NCBI RefSeq assembly: GCF_013267835.1
Contig: NZ_CP053939.1
Span: forward strand, 1,178,001-1,242,000
DNA length: 64,000 bases
Source of the DNA: Neisseria mucosa
GTDB taxonomy: Bacteria; Pseudomonadota; Gammaproteobacteria; Burkholderiales; Neisseriaceae
Direction: 5' to 3'
Positions 53,703 to 62,489 of the stretch are shown here, piece by piece. Every line of letters begins with the position of its first letter. Position 1 is the first letter of the stretch. The notes under the pieces were generated by a model. The model did no database searches. It was not told the origin of the DNA and saw only the letters and a list, made by a program, of their open reading frames with translations. The position numbers and the translations under genes are program-made.

Positions 53703-54353
53703 TTAACGCAAGATTGCCAACAAATCCAAAGGCGTGGCAATACGGAAATCGGCAAGCCAGTTTTCGGTTTGGTCTTCGGCAGAAATATAGCCCCAATCGG
53801 CAAGCACGGTTGTCATCCCGGCATTCTTGCCTGCCTGCATATCGCGCTCGGCATCGCCGACATAAAAACATCGCTGCGCTTCGACACCCATCTGTTCGCA
53901 CGCATAAAACATGGGCTTCACGCTGGGCTTGGGTTCATCGCATGTATCGCCGCTGACAATGACGGCAGGATGCACGGTAAACCCGAGCTTAGGCACGAGG
54001 ACATCGGTAAAGCGCATAGGCTTGTTGGTGATAATGCCCCATTGGATACCGCGTCGAACTAAGGCTTCCAGCATTTCGTTTACGCCGTCGAACAAGATGG
54101 TTTGGTCGGCATAGCAGCGGCTGTATTCGTCCAAAAACTCTTTGCGCCATTGCATATAGTCCGGATGCTCGGGCGTAATGCCTGCACCGAGTTTGAGCAA
54201 ACCGCTCGCACCGTGGCTGGCCTGCGGACGGATTTCATCCATGCTTTTTTCAGGCAAACCGTGTCGGCGCAATACCGTGTTGAGCGCGCCACCCAAATCA
54301 AGTGCGGTATCGGCAAGCGTGCCGTCAAGGTCGAATAATACGGCTTGGGTCAT
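53703..54353 (-). CDS. gph: Phosphoglycolate phosphatase-type HAD hydrolase
   Basis: From the ATG at 54353 ([19 protein letters not shown]) the protein has 216 residues; AAAGGAACACTT is the RBS. HAD motif I has Asp8 as nucleophile and Asp10. Motif II/III regions are WGIITNKPMRFTDVL and FYVGDAERDMQAGKNAGM. The usual substrate is 2-phosphoglycolate formed in DNA repair, but related HADs have other substrates. Confidence 0.85.
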   Translation of the reverse strand: MTQAVLFDLDGTLADTALDLGGALNTVLRRHGLPEKSMDEIRPQASHGASGLLKLGAGITPEHPDYMQWRKEFLDEYSRCYADQTILFDGVNEMLEALVRRGIQWGIITNKPMRFTDVLVPKLGFTVHPAVIVSGDTCDEPKPSVKPMFYACEQMGVEAQRCFYVGDAERDMQAGKNAGMTTVLADWGYISAEDQTENWLADFRIATPLDLLAILR

Positions 54354-54377
54354 AAGTGTTCCTTTGATGATTTTAGA

Positions 54378-54414
54378 AGGCCGTCTGAACAATCCAACAA
54401 GTTTCAGACGGCCT
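54378..54414 (-). terminator. DUS terminator after the CDF exporter gene
   Basis: AGGCCGTCTGAA and TTCAGACGGCCT arms with a loop of about 13 bases, just after the stop at 54423. Confidence 0.75.
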
Positions 54415-54422
54415 GAATATGG

Positions 54423-55367
54423 TTAATGGTGATGATGTTCATGCATTTCCTGTGAACACAAGACTTCATCTTTATGCGGGTGCCGTTCGCTTTCAATCTG
54501 AATCGTACAATGCCCGATGTTGTGATGCGCCAATTCATGTTCGATGCGGTAGGCGATTTGTTCGGATTCGGCAACCGTCATGCTGCCATCTACGACAATA
54601 TGGCAGGATAAAACGTGGATATTGCTGGTAATCGTCCAAACATGCAAGTCGTGAACGGATTTTACGCCTTCCGTATTGCGGATCACGCTGAGCAACTCAT
54701 TGGTATGGATGTTTTCCGGCGCGCCTTCCATCAAAATGTGCAAAGTCTGTTTAAACAGCGTCCAGCCGCTGCGCCCTACCAAAGCCGCCACCAATACGCT
54801 GGCAACTGTATCCGCCCATTGCCAGCCATACGCCATTATCAGCACTGCTGCGACAATCGCCCCTATCGAGCCGAACAAATCGCTGATTACATGCAGATAC
54901 GCGCCGCGCATATTAACGTTTTCTTCGGTATCACTATTTTTCAACATATAAACGGCGACGCCGATGTTGACCAGCAACCCGATAATACTGACCACCAACA
55001 TGCCGCCCGTCAAAATTTCCGGCGGATAAAACAATCGTTTGACTGCTTCATAAAAAATCATCGCCGCAATCAACACCAGCGACAATCCGTTAAACATTGC
55101 CGTCAAAATTTCAAAACGCTTGTAACCGAATGTCTTTTGCAGCGTGGTCTGTTTCTCGCCAAGTTTGAATGCCCACAATGCCATGCCCAACGAAAACGCA
55201 TCGCTGAACATATGCCCCGCATCGGAAAGCAGGGCCAAAGAATTGGTCAGCCAGCCGCCGACCGCCTCAACCAGCATAAATCCGGCAATGACGAAAAATG
55301 AAATGCGCAATACCTGCTTGTTGGCGGTATGCGTATGCGCGTGCGAATGATCGTGATGATGTGCCAT
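54423..55367 (-). CDS. CDF-family metal-ion exporter (Zn/Cd/Co type)
   Basis: 314 residues. A His-rich N-terminus (MAHHHDHSHAHTHTANK) and a His-rich C-terminus (EMHEHHHH) flank six membrane helices. The metal site residues are in ALLSDAGHMFSDAFSL (helix 2, Asp and His) and in GAYLHVISDLFGSIGAIV (helix 5, His and Asp). The soluble C-terminal domain contains VHDLHVWTITSNIHVLSCHIVV. It expels zinc or another divalent metal with proton exchange. It is followed closely downstream by gph and preceded by the DUF455 gene (15 bp), so they may be co-transcribed. Confidence 0.92.
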   Translation of the reverse strand: MAHHHDHSHAHTHTANKQVLRISFFVIAGFMLVEAVGGWLTNSLALLSDAGHMFSDAFSLGMALWAFKLGEKQTTLQKTFGYKRFEILTAMFNGLSLVLIAAMIFYEAVKRLFYPPEILTGGMLVVSIIGLLVNIGVAVYMLKNSDTEENVNMRGAYLHVISDLFGSIGAIVAAVLIMAYGWQWADTVASVLVAALVGRSGWTLFKQTLHILMEGAPENIHTNELLSVIRNTEGVKSVHDLHVWTITSNIHVLSCHIVVDGSMTVAESEQIAYRIEHELAHHNIGHCTIQIESERHPHKDEVLCSQEMHEHHHH

Positions 55368-55382
55368 GATGGTTTTACCGTT

Positions 55383-56213
55383 TCAGACGGCCTTTTTATC
55401 CTGTTTCAAACTTTTCTCAAAATCTTCCAACATATCCAGCTCGAAACGGCTGAATCCAGCACGTTCCCTCGCTTCGATATTGACGTAACCGCGGAAGATA
55501 AACATATCGTAACGCGCAATCAGGCTGCGGAACAGGGCGACCGGTTCCAAACCGCGCTCACGGCAAAGATGCTGATACCAATGATTGCCGATAGCGACAT
55601 GCCCCACTTCATCGCGGTAAATAATATCCAGCACATCGCAGGTTTCCATATCGCCGCGCTGCGCCACTTTTGCACGAATACCCGGCGTAACATCCAAACC
55701 GCGCGCTTCCAACACCCGCGGCACCAAAGCCATGCGTAGCAAAGGATCGTAAGCGGTTTTATACGCCATGTCCCACAAATGCCCGTGCGCTTCAAAATCG
55801 CCGTAATCGTAGCCCAAGCTGTTCAGACGGCCACGCATCAAGCCGAAGTGAAACACTTCTTCTTTCGCCACCCTTACCCAATCGCGTACAAACTGAAACG
55901 GCATATTGTGGAAACGATACGCCGCATCCAAAGCCAGATTAATCGCGTTAAATTCAATGTGCGCAATCGCATGCAACATCGCCGCATAGCCTTCGACCGT
56001 ATTCATCTTGCGCGGCGTAACCTCCGAAGGCGCAACCAACCGCGGACGCAACGGATGGCCTGCAAAACGGCAATCCACGGGTTTCGACGCTTCAGCCGTC
56101 AAGCCTTCCGCCTCGCCCAACTGCGCAAACAAGGCCTGCGTCAATTTTCCTTTTTCATCCGGATTGTCCGACAGCAAAGCCTGCTCCAATAAAGGATAAG
56201 GATTCAGATACAT
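55383..56213 (-). CDS. DUF455 ferritin-like-fold protein
   Basis: 276 residues (MYLNPYPLLEQALLSDNPDE). The core has helix motifs AAMLHAIAHIEFNAINLALDA, VRVAKEEVFHFGLMRGRL, and IIYRDEVGHVAIGNHW, whose Glu and His residues look like a di-iron ferritin-like site (two E...EXXH pairs). The family (DUF455) has no settled function. It is 15 bp upstream of the metal exporter gene on the same strand, so the two may share expression. No signal peptide. Confidence 0.82.
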   Translation of the reverse strand: MYLNPYPLLEQALLSDNPDEKGKLTQALFAQLGEAEGLTAEASKPVDCRFAGHPLRPRLVAPSEVTPRKMNTVEGYAAMLHAIAHIEFNAINLALDAAYRFHNMPFQFVRDWVRVAKEEVFHFGLMRGRLNSLGYDYGDFEAHGHLWDMAYKTAYDPLLRMALVPRVLEARGLDVTPGIRAKVAQRGDMETCDVLDIIYRDEVGHVAIGNHWYQHLCRERGLEPVALFRSLIARYDMFIFRGYVNIEARERAGFSRFELDMLEDFEKSLKQDKKAV

Positions 56214-56443
56214 ACAAAACCATTGTTTTCAAAAGATAAATATTATAACCGTTTTAAAAAGCAAACAGAAAGACTATAATTTCACGCTTTCCGTAAAATG
56301 ACATTAAATACCACACCAAGCCCTTATGCGTTTCATTAAAAAAACGTCAAAACCAAATACAGGCCGTCTGAAGAAATAAAATTATTTCAGATACTTGCTT
56401 GGATTTTTCATATTTACACAAATTAAACCCGCCCTTCAGCCCC

Positions 56444-56471
56444 TTGCCTGTTACACCATAACGTCTATACT
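56444..56471 (+). promoter_or_regulatory. Predicted sigma-70 promoter of lolA
   Basis: TTGCCT (56444-56449), 16 bp, TATACT (56466-56471), about 30 bp before the lolA start codon. Confidence 0.5.
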
Positions 56472-56502
56472 GAACCCATCTCTCCGAACAAGGAACCAAA
56501 AC

Positions 56503-57123
56503 ATGAAAACCAACCAACTGTTCACCCTGACCGCTGCCGCGCTGCTTTCTTCAGCCATCGGCTTTGCACAAGCCGGCGCAGTGGACGCCCTGAAAAAATT
56601 CAATAATGACGCCGACGGTATCAGCGGCAACTTCAGCCAAACCGTTCACAGCAAAAAGAAAACCCAAACCACATACGGCACATTCAAAATCCTGCGCCCG
56701 GGTTTGTTCAAATGGGAATACACCAAACCCTACAAACAAACCATCGTTGGCGACGGCAAAACCATTTGGCTCTATGACGTAGATTTGGCGCAAGTAACCA
56801 AGTCCTCACAAGACCAAACCATCGGCGACAGCCCTGCCGCCATTCTCTCCAACAAAACCGCATTGGACAGCAGCTACACGCTGAAAGAAGACGGCTCTGC
56901 CAACGGCATCGACTACGTTTTGGCTACGCCTAAGAAAAACAACGCCGGCTACCAATACATCCGCATCGGCTTCAAAGGCGACAACCTTGCCGCCATGCAG
57001 CTGAAAGACAGCTTTGGCAACCAAACCAGCATCAGCTTCAGCGGTTTGAACACTAAGCCTAACCTTTCCAGCGGTATGTTCAAATTCACCCCTCCTAAAG
57101 GCGTTGATGTCTTGAGCAACTAA
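56503..57123 (+). CDS. lolA: Outer-membrane lipoprotein carrier protein LolA
   Basis: From the ATG at 56503 (MKTNQLFTLTAAALLSSAIG) it has 206 residues, with AAGGAACC upstream. The signal peptide ends near AQA-GA (about residue 24). The mature chain shows the LolA blocks GISGNFSQTVHSKKK, GLFKWEYTKPYKQTIVGDGKTIWLYDVDL, and FTPPKGVDVL at the end. It ferries lipoproteins across the periplasm. Confidence 0.93.
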   Translation: MKTNQLFTLTAAALLSSAIGFAQAGAVDALKKFNNDADGISGNFSQTVHSKKKTQTTYGTFKILRPGLFKWEYTKPYKQTIVGDGKTIWLYDVDLAQVTKSSQDQTIGDSPAAILSNKTALDSSYTLKEDGSANGIDYVLATPKKNNAGYQYIRIGFKGDNLAAMQLKDSFGNQTSISFSGLNTKPNLSSGMFKFTPPKGVDVLSN

Positions 57124-57139
57124 GCTTCTAATGAAACAC

Positions 57140-57168
57140 AAAGGCCGTCTGAACAACAGACGGCCTTT
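57140..57168. terminator. DUS terminator between lolA and glmM
   Basis: AAAGGCCGTCTG and CAGACGGCCTTT arms with a short loop, convergent genes, T-rich end. Confidence 0.8.
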
Positions 57169-57199
57169 TATTTAGTTCAATTCAAAATCAAACACACTG

Positions 57200-58537
57200 T
57201 TACTTTTGACCTTGAATGGCAGCGGCAATTTTTTCTGCGCCTTTTTTCGCCCAGTCCGCCTGTTTGGCTTCCACCATCACACGCACGACAGGCTCGGTAC
57301 CGGATGCGCGCAAGACCACGCGGCCTTTGCCTTCGAGTTCTTTTTCCACTTCGGCCAAAGCCTCTTTGGAAGCATCCTGCCAGTTTTGGCCTTTTTTGAT
57401 GCGGACGTTAATCATGGTTTGCGGATACGGCTGCCAATCGGCGCAAACGGTGGCAAGGTCTTGATTCAAGGTTTGCAATGCAGCCAAAACTTGCAGCGCG
57501 GAAATGATGCCGTCGCCGGTATTGTGTTTGTCCATGCACAAAATATGACCGCTGGCTTCGCCGCCAATCAGCCAACCGCGTTGATGGAGCTGTTCCAACA
57601 CATAGCGGTCGCCCACTTTGGCGCGGCAGAAATCAACGCCCTGCTCTTTCAAAGCAACTTCCATCGCCATATTGGTCATTACCGTACCCACAACGCCGCC
57701 GATTTCCACGCCTTCGTGCGCGCGTGCTTTGGCAATCACATAAATCAAGCTGTCGCCGTCATACACTTTGCCATTGCGGTCAACCATCATCAAACGGTCG
57801 CCGTCGCCATCCAAGGCAATGCCGTAATCAGCTTCATTTTGCAACACAGCGGCTTGCAAAGCTTTCGGATGGGTCGCACCGCATTTTTCATTGATGTTGT
57901 AGCCGTTCGGCTCATTACCGATACTGACCACTTGCGCACCCAATTCATGGAATACTTTAGGCGCAACCGCATAGCCCGCACCATTGGCGGTATCGACCAC
58001 CAATTTCAGACCGCGCAAGTCCAAATGGCTTGGGAAAGTGGATTTACAGAACTCGATATAGCGGTCATCCGCACCATTAATCCGGCGCGCACGGCCAAGA
58101 CGGCTGGAGGGCTGGGTTTTCATTTCCTCATCGATTTTGGCTTCGATTTCCAACTCGATTTCATCGCTCAGCTTCACACCGCCTTCGGCAAAGAATTTAA
58201 TGCCGTTGTCGGAATAAACGTTGTGGGAAGCAGAAATCATCACACCGGCAGACAAACGCAAAGCACGGGTCAAATACGCCACGCCCGGAGTCGGCAGAGG
58301 GCCGGTTTGAATAACATTAACACCGGCGGCGGTAAAACCGGCAATCAGCGCGGCTTCCAGCATATAGCCTGAAATACGCGTGTCTTTACCGATCAAGACA
58401 GTCGGTTTGATTTCGCCTTCGTGCTGCACCAAAACCTGACCTGCCGCATAACCCAATTTCAAGACAAAATCAGGATTGATAGGAAACTGACCGACTTCGC
58501 CGCGCACACCGTCAGTACCGAAATATTTTTTTGCCAT
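57200..58537 (-). CDS. glmM: Phosphoglucosamine mutase
   Basis: 445 residues ([17 protein letters not shown]). The active-site phosphoserine is Ser104 in ISASHN. The magnesium loop [12 protein letters not shown] and the sugar-binding [13 protein letters not shown] follow, and [15 protein letters not shown] closes the site. It isomerises glucosamine 6-phosphate to glucosamine 1-phosphate for UDP-GlcNAc, peptidoglycan and lipooligosaccharide. Confidence 0.97.
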   Translation of the reverse strand: MAKKYFGTDGVRGEVGQFPINPDFVLKLGYAAGQVLVQHEGEIKPTVLIGKDTRISGYMLEAALIAGFTAAGVNVIQTGPLPTPGVAYLTRALRLSAGVMISASHNVYSDNGIKFFAEGGVKLSDEIELEIEAKIDEEMKTQPSSRLGRARRINGADDRYIEFCKSTFPSHLDLRGLKLVVDTANGAGYAVAPKVFHELGAQVVSIGNEPNGYNINEKCGATHPKALQAAVLQNEADYGIALDGDGDRLMMVDRNGKVYDGDSLIYVIAKARAHEGVEIGGVVGTVMTNMAMEVALKEQGVDFCRAKVGDRYVLEQLHQRGWLIGGEASGHILCMDKHNTGDGIISALQVLAALQTLNQDLATVCADWQPYPQTMINVRIKKGQNWQDASKEALAEVEKELEGKGRVVLRASGTEPVVRVMVEAKQADWAKKGAEKIAAAIQGQK

Positions 58538-58700
58538 GAGATAACTCCGTGATTGTTTTGTCGTATGTGAGTATTGTTGAACTTCTTTAAAAGAATCTTG
58601 ATTGTATTCGAAGGCTGTCTGAATCTTTCAGACGACCCTTGATCATGAGAATAATTTACTACTTCAGTATTATAGCAAGATCCGGATTTCCTGCACGAAA

Positions 58701-58729
58701 AAAGCGCATCCTTTTGCAGAATGCGCTTT
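58701..58729 (-). terminator. Intrinsic terminator of cytochrome c5
   Basis: AAAGCGCAT and ATGCGCTTT form a 9-bp stem with an 11-base loop and T-runs on the minus strand, after the stop at 58754. Contains no DUS. A variant DUS pair with mismatches (AGGCTGTCTGAA and TTCAGACGACCC) is nearby at about 58612-58637. Confidence 0.8.
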
Positions 58730-58753
58730 CTATTCGAGATTCAAAATCAAATC

Positions 58754-59620
58754 TTAGAATTTAGCACCAGACTGATTAGCCATGTAATCAACTGCAGCTT
58801 TCACTTCATCATCGCTCAGGCTACCGTTACCGCCTTTGGCAGGCATTGCGTTAAAGCCTTCGAGTGCGTGTTTGTGCAGGGTGTCTTTACCTTGTTTGAT
58901 ACGAGGAGCCCAGTCTTCTTTTTTACCTACATGAGGAACACCTGGAACTGCACCGCCATGACATGCTTGGCAGTTGGCTTCGTAAACTTTTTTACCGTCT
59001 GCACCGCCGGCTGCCGGAGCCGCTGCACCTTTGTCATCTGCTTTGGCCGCATCTGCTTTAGGGGCTTCTGCAGGAGCTGCACCTTCAGCCGCCGGAGCTG
59101 AAGCGGCTTCGCCGGAAGCGGCTGCATCGGCAGGAGCTGCGGCATCCGGATCAGGGAAGGTACCGCCGCTCTTGTTCGCCATGTAAGTGATGACGCGTTT
59201 GAGTTCTTGGTCGGTCAAATCGGCTGCGCCGCCTTTTGCAGGCATGGCGTTAAAGCCGTTCAGAGCGTGTTGGAAAAGGGTATCGAAGCCTTGTGCGATA
59301 CGGGGAGCCCATTCGCCGTTATTTTCGATTTTCGGCGCGTTGGGGACGGATTTGTCTGCGCCGTGACACTGGATACAGATTTTGTTGAAAATCTGATCGC
59401 CTTTGCGTTCGCCTACCGGAATGCCGTCTCCCAAGGTAAGCTGTCCTACGGGTTGGATGCGGGTTTGGGTAGCAGTTTCGGAAGATTGGGCAACGTCTGC
59501 ATACGAGCCGCTGCCCGCCAATTTGATGAGGAAGTAAATGACTGCAATGGCAATAACGATACCGCTCACAAGGGTAAACAATGCAGAGCCTTGGGCTTTG
59601 GAGTCGCGGAGTTGTTTCAT
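58754..59620 (-). CDS. Membrane-anchored dihaem cytochrome c5
   Basis: 288 residues. An uncleaved N-terminal membrane anchor (FTLVSGIVIAIAVIYFLIKL, about residues 15-34) is followed by two homologous cytochrome c domains, each ending PAKGG and with a CXXCH haem site: CIQCH (residues 82-86) and CQACH in the second half. An Ala/Pro/Asp/Lys linker of about 55 residues (AAASGEAASAPAAEGAAPAE) lies between them. In Neisseria this cytochrome carries electrons to cytochrome oxidase and nitrite reductase in the periplasm. Ala-rich linker repeats like this one vary between strains. Confidence 0.92.
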   Translation of the reverse strand: MKQLRDSKAQGSALFTLVSGIVIAIAVIYFLIKLAGSGSYADVAQSSETATQTRIQPVGQLTLGDGIPVGERKGDQIFNKICIQCHGADKSVPNAPKIENNGEWAPRIAQGFDTLFQHALNGFNAMPAKGGAADLTDQELKRVITYMANKSGGTFPDPDAAAPADAAASGEAASAPAAEGAAPAEAPKADAAKADDKGAAAPAAGGADGKKVYEANCQACHGGAVPGVPHVGKKEDWAPRIKQGKDTLHKHALEGFNAMPAKGGNGSLSDDEVKAAVDYMANQSGAKF

Positions 59621-59866
59621 TTGGTAGGCCTCGCCGTTAGGTTAGGTTGTGCTGTAAGTTATAGTTTATGTGTTAAACGCAGTTAACAATATTTTGCTGG
59701 ATTATACTGAATTCGCAAAGGCTTTCCAATCCATCTTGAGAAAAAGATACGCAAAAATCCTCAAAAAGGCCGTCTGATTCTTGTAAACCTTTGTAGTTAT
59801 TTGAATATTCCACCCATGCAAAAGCGTGACCGCCAATGCCACTTTCTGACACTTTCAAGATAAACT

Positions 59867-59895
59867 TTGCCAACGGCGCCAATATGCGTTAACCT
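59867..59895 (+). promoter_or_regulatory. Possible promoter of tRNA-Arg
   Basis: TTGCCA (59867-59872), 17 bp, TAACCT (59890-59895), 10 bp before the tRNA. The -10 is weak. Confidence 0.35.
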
Positions 59896-59905
59896 TACGG
59901 CTCTC

Positions 59906-59981
59906 GCACCCATAGCTCAGTTGGAAGAGTGTCAGTTTCCGAAGCTGGAGGTCACAGGTTCGATCCCTGTTGGGTGCGCCA
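59906..59981 (+). tRNA. tRNA-Arg (CCG)
   Basis: A 76-nt cloverleaf with encoded CCA: acceptor GCACCCA/TGGGTGC, anticodon stem TCAGT/GCTGG (with two G-U pairs) and loop TTCCGAA, giving anticodon CCG; T-loop TTCGATC. Confidence 0.95.
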
Positions 59982-59990
59982 ATTATAAAG

Positions 59991-60028
59991 AGGCCGTCTG
60001 AAAGATGAAAATTTTTCAGACGGCCTTT
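59991..60028. terminator. DUS terminator after tRNA-Arg
   Basis: AGGCCGTCTGAAA and TTTCAGACGGCCT between the tRNA and the convergent aminotransferase gene, with T-run. Confidence 0.8.
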
Positions 60029-60072
60029 TGATTTACTTCAAATAAAACTACATTCAATTTCAGATTAAACGG

Positions 60073-61266
60073 CTATTGCAACACTTTGGCAAATGCTTCG
60101 GCCACATAATCGATATTCGATGCATTCAACCCTGCCACACACATCCTGCCCGAATCCAGCAGATAAACGGCAAACTCGTCACGCAGGCAGTATACCTGCT
60201 CTACGGTCAGGCCTGTATAGCTGAACATGCCGCGCTGTTTGATAAAATAGCGGAAATCGCGATTGGGGATTTTGGCCGTCAAAACATCATAAAGTTTCTG
60301 ACGCATGGCACGGATGCGGTCGCGCATGGCGTAAACCTCGTTTTCCCACAAAGCGCGCAAATCATCGCTGTTCATCACATCGGAAGCGATATATGCGCCA
60401 TGCGCGGCAGGGCTGGAATAAATGCGGCGGACGGTAAATTTCAACTGTCCGAACACCAGCTCTGCTTCTTCCTTATTGGGACACACTGCGCTCAAACCGC
60501 CGACGCGCTCGCCGTACAGTGACAGGTTTTTCGAAAAAGAATTGCTGACAAACAAAGGCAGGCCCATTTCAACGGCTTTACGGATTGCATAGGCATCGCT
60601 GTCCAAATCCTCGCCGAAACCTTGATAGGCAATATCCATAAACGGAATCAGCTTGTGCGTTTTGATAATATCCAACACTTCATCCCATTGCGCTTGCGAC
60701 ATATCGACGCCGGTTGGGTTTTGACAGCATGGGTGCAAAATCAAGACGCTGTTTTCCGGCAAGGTTTTGAAAAACGCAGTCATTTCTTCAAATTTTACGC
60801 CGACGGTTTCAGGGTTGTAATAAGGATACGTCCCCACTTCAAAACCGGCGCCTTCAAAAATACCTTTATGGTTGTCCCAAGTCGGGTCGCTGACATAGGC
60901 TTTCGCTTCAGGGAACCAACGGTGCAAAAAGTCGGCACCGACTTTCAACGCCCCTGAGCCGCCCAAAGTCTGTATGGTTGCAACGCGCCCTTCTGCCAGC
61001 GCCTGATTATCCTGCCCAAACAGCAAACGCTGAACAGCACTTCGATAAGTGTCCAAACCTTCCATCGGCAGATAAGGCGATGGGCGCGGTACGGCCGCAC
61101 GCTCTGCTTCTGCCCGGCGGACAGATTCTAAAACCGGCATTTTGCCTTCGTCATCAAAATAAATGCCGATGCTCAAATTGACTTTTTCAGGACGCTCGTC
61201 GCGTTTAAAGGTTTCAACCAAACTCAAAATCGGGTCACCCGGATAATACTCGACATGACGGTACAT
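60073..61266 (-). CDS. Aspartate/aromatic amino acid aminotransferase (paralogue 2)
   Basis: From the ATG at 61266 ([20 protein letters not shown]), with AAAGGAAGCACC upstream, it has 397 residues, equal to the paralogue at 52411. The PLP lysine lies in [21 protein letters not shown]. Other blocks are [31 protein letters not shown] and [15 protein letters not shown]. The aspartate site and aromatic site share the fold, so AspC versus TyrB is open. It follows GdhR-like gene and is transcribed the same way, with a DUS terminator between. Confidence 0.92.
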   Translation of the reverse strand: MYRHVEYYPGDPILSLVETFKRDERPEKVNLSIGIYFDDEGKMPVLESVRRAEAERAAVPRPSPYLPMEGLDTYRSAVQRLLFGQDNQALAEGRVATIQTLGGSGALKVGADFLHRWFPEAKAYVSDPTWDNHKGIFEGAGFEVGTYPYYNPETVGVKFEEMTAFFKTLPENSVLILHPCCQNPTGVDMSQAQWDEVLDIIKTHKLIPFMDIAYQGFGEDLDSDAYAIRKAVEMGLPLFVSNSFSKNLSLYGERVGGLSAVCPNKEEAELVFGQLKFTVRRIYSSPAAHGAYIASDVMNSDDLRALWENEVYAMRDRIRAMRQKLYDVLTAKIPNRDFRYFIKQRGMFSYTGLTVEQVYCLRDEFAVYLLDSGRMCVAGLNASNIDYVAEAFAKVLQ

Positions 61267-61330
61267 GGTGCTTCCTTTGTTTTTAGACAGAATGGGGAAG
61301 ATTGTGGCACTAAAAGACCTTATTTGCAAA

Positions 61331-61364
61331 ATCAGGCCGTCTGAAAAAATTCAGACGGCCTGAT
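61331..61364 (-). terminator. DUS terminator after the GdhR-like regulator
   Basis: ATCAGGCCGTCTGAA and TTCAGACGGCCTGAT with a tiny loop, between the regulator stop at 61377 and the next minus-strand gene. Confidence 0.75.
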
Positions 61365-61376
61365 TATTTTTAAAGG

Positions 61377-62150
61377 CTACCAATCTACCCGTTTCAAATC
61401 GTTTTGCGCCAATACATCCGCATGCTCGCTGCGGCTTTGATATTCCCTGTCCTGCAAAATGCGGCGGGCGACATAATTCAAATGCAGCTTGGCCGCTTCC
61501 GCCGCCTCGGCCGGTTTGGCCTGGGCAATGGCTTCAAAAATAGTGCGGTGCTGGGCAATCAGCGTCGGGCGCGGGTCTTCGGTTTGATGGATATAGATAA
61601 TGCCACTGCGTGTTTGCTGATAAAGCATTTTGAGTAGGCTGCTGGAAAGGTGGCTGAACAGGATATTGTGTGCGGCATCGGCAATGGTTTGATGAAAGCT
61701 GACATCCGCCTCTGCTTGATGCTCCAAATTTCCGCTTTCGCAGGCCGCTTCAAATTTCTGCCGCCAAAAATCAATGCGTTTCAAGTCGGCATCAGTCCGT
61801 CTTTCAGCGGCCAGCGCCGCCATACAGCCTTCAACGTGACAGCTGAAATCGAATACGTCTGTTTCCCAATTGGTATGTTTGCCGAGCAAATCCTGCCAGC
61901 TTTGCAAAAAATCCTGCTGCGGCTTGACGGAAACATAATAGCCATCGCCTTGCCGCGCTTCCAAAACCTGCTTGGCAATTAAAATATTCAACGCCACCCT
62001 GACCGACGGACGCGACACGCCGAATTCTTCCGCAAGCGTACGTTCGGGAGGCAATTTACTGCCTTCTTCATAAATGCCGGTCGCGATACGTTCTTCCAAA
62101 ACGGCTAAAACCTGATCGCTGATTTTTTGCGGACGAACCAATTTCGTCAT
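61377..62150 (-). CDS. GntR-family (FadR subfamily) regulator, GdhR-like
   Basis: 257 residues. The N-terminal winged helix-turn-helix has SKLPPERTLAEEFGVSRPSVRVALNIL (about residues 31-57). The all-helical FCD/FadR C-terminal domain holds EADVSFHQTIADAAHNILF with metal- or ligand-contacting His. Sequence resembles GdhR of meningococcus, which controls gdhA and lactate uptake in response to 2-oxoglutarate; I am not certain it is the same gene. Two FadR-type palindromes lie in the upstream region shared with a divergent copper-type receptor. Confidence 0.7.
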   Translation of the reverse strand: MTKLVRPQKISDQVLAVLEERIATGIYEEGSKLPPERTLAEEFGVSRPSVRVALNILIAKQVLEARQGDGYYVSVKPQQDFLQSWQDLLGKHTNWETDVFDFSCHVEGCMAALAAERRTDADLKRIDFWRQKFEAACESGNLEHQAEADVSFHQTIADAAHNILFSHLSSSLLKMLYQQTRSGIIYIHQTEDPRPTLIAQHRTIFEAIAQAKPAEAAEAAKLHLNYVARRILQDREYQSRSEHADVLAQNDLKRVDW

Positions 62151-62196
62151 GTTGTATTCCTGATGATTGAAGGACAGTTTTATTCAGACGGCCATA

Positions 62197-62213
62197 AATT
62201 GGATTGACCAATT
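62197..62213. promoter_or_regulatory. FadR/PdhR-like palindrome 1 (candidate GdhR autoregulatory site)
   Basis: AATTGG-ATTGA-CCAATT is a perfect 6-bp inverted repeat and differs from the FadR/PdhR-type consensus AATTGGTNNNACCAATT by one base. It lies about 50 bp upstream of the GntR gene start. Confidence 0.55.
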
Positions 62214-62339
62214 GTCCGCCCATTCTAATCAATCCCCTATTTTTTCGTCAAGAAATGCCATTCTCCCCATCGCAAGCAGTTTAATTCAAACACATTCATT
62301 TTTATTGACTAACCTCACCAATGCCTTCAAATCAATATT

Positions 62340-62352
62340 TTGGTATGACCAA
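62340..62352. promoter_or_regulatory. FadR/PdhR-like palindrome 2
   Basis: TTGGT-ATG-ACCAA matches the core of the FadR/PdhR-type site exactly. It is about 138 bp upstream of the TonB receptor start and 190 bp from the regulator start. Confidence 0.5.
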
Positions 62353-62437
62353 TCTTAATAAACAACCTATACGCCCAAAACCTAAAAATATTGATTTAGA
62401 TTAAAATCCCACTGCTTCTATTTTACTAGACTTTATG

Positions 62438-62455
62438 TATAATACTTAGGTATTA
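62438..62455 (+). promoter_or_regulatory. -10 box and inverted repeat of the TonB receptor gene
   Basis: TATAAT (62438-62443) is followed by and overlaps TAATAC-TTAG-GTATTA (62440-62455), a perfect 6-bp inverted repeat. A repressor bound there would block this promoter. No good -35 is seen. Confidence 0.45.
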
Positions 62456-62489
62456 GTTAACATAATTCCTAATAATAGAGAGAAACAAT

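Larger units (their letters stand above)
62151..62489. other. Regulatory region between GdhR-like gene and TonB receptor
   Basis: This 339-bp divergent gap has no gene. Besides the two FadR-family palindromes and the promoter-linked inverted repeat listed separately, it is AT-rich with one DUS-like word (TTCAGACGGCCA) near 62183-62194. Confidence 0.55.

Noticed and set aside
57206..58372. 388-residue frame opposite glmM
   Set aside because: Antisense to a complete glmM, no family features.
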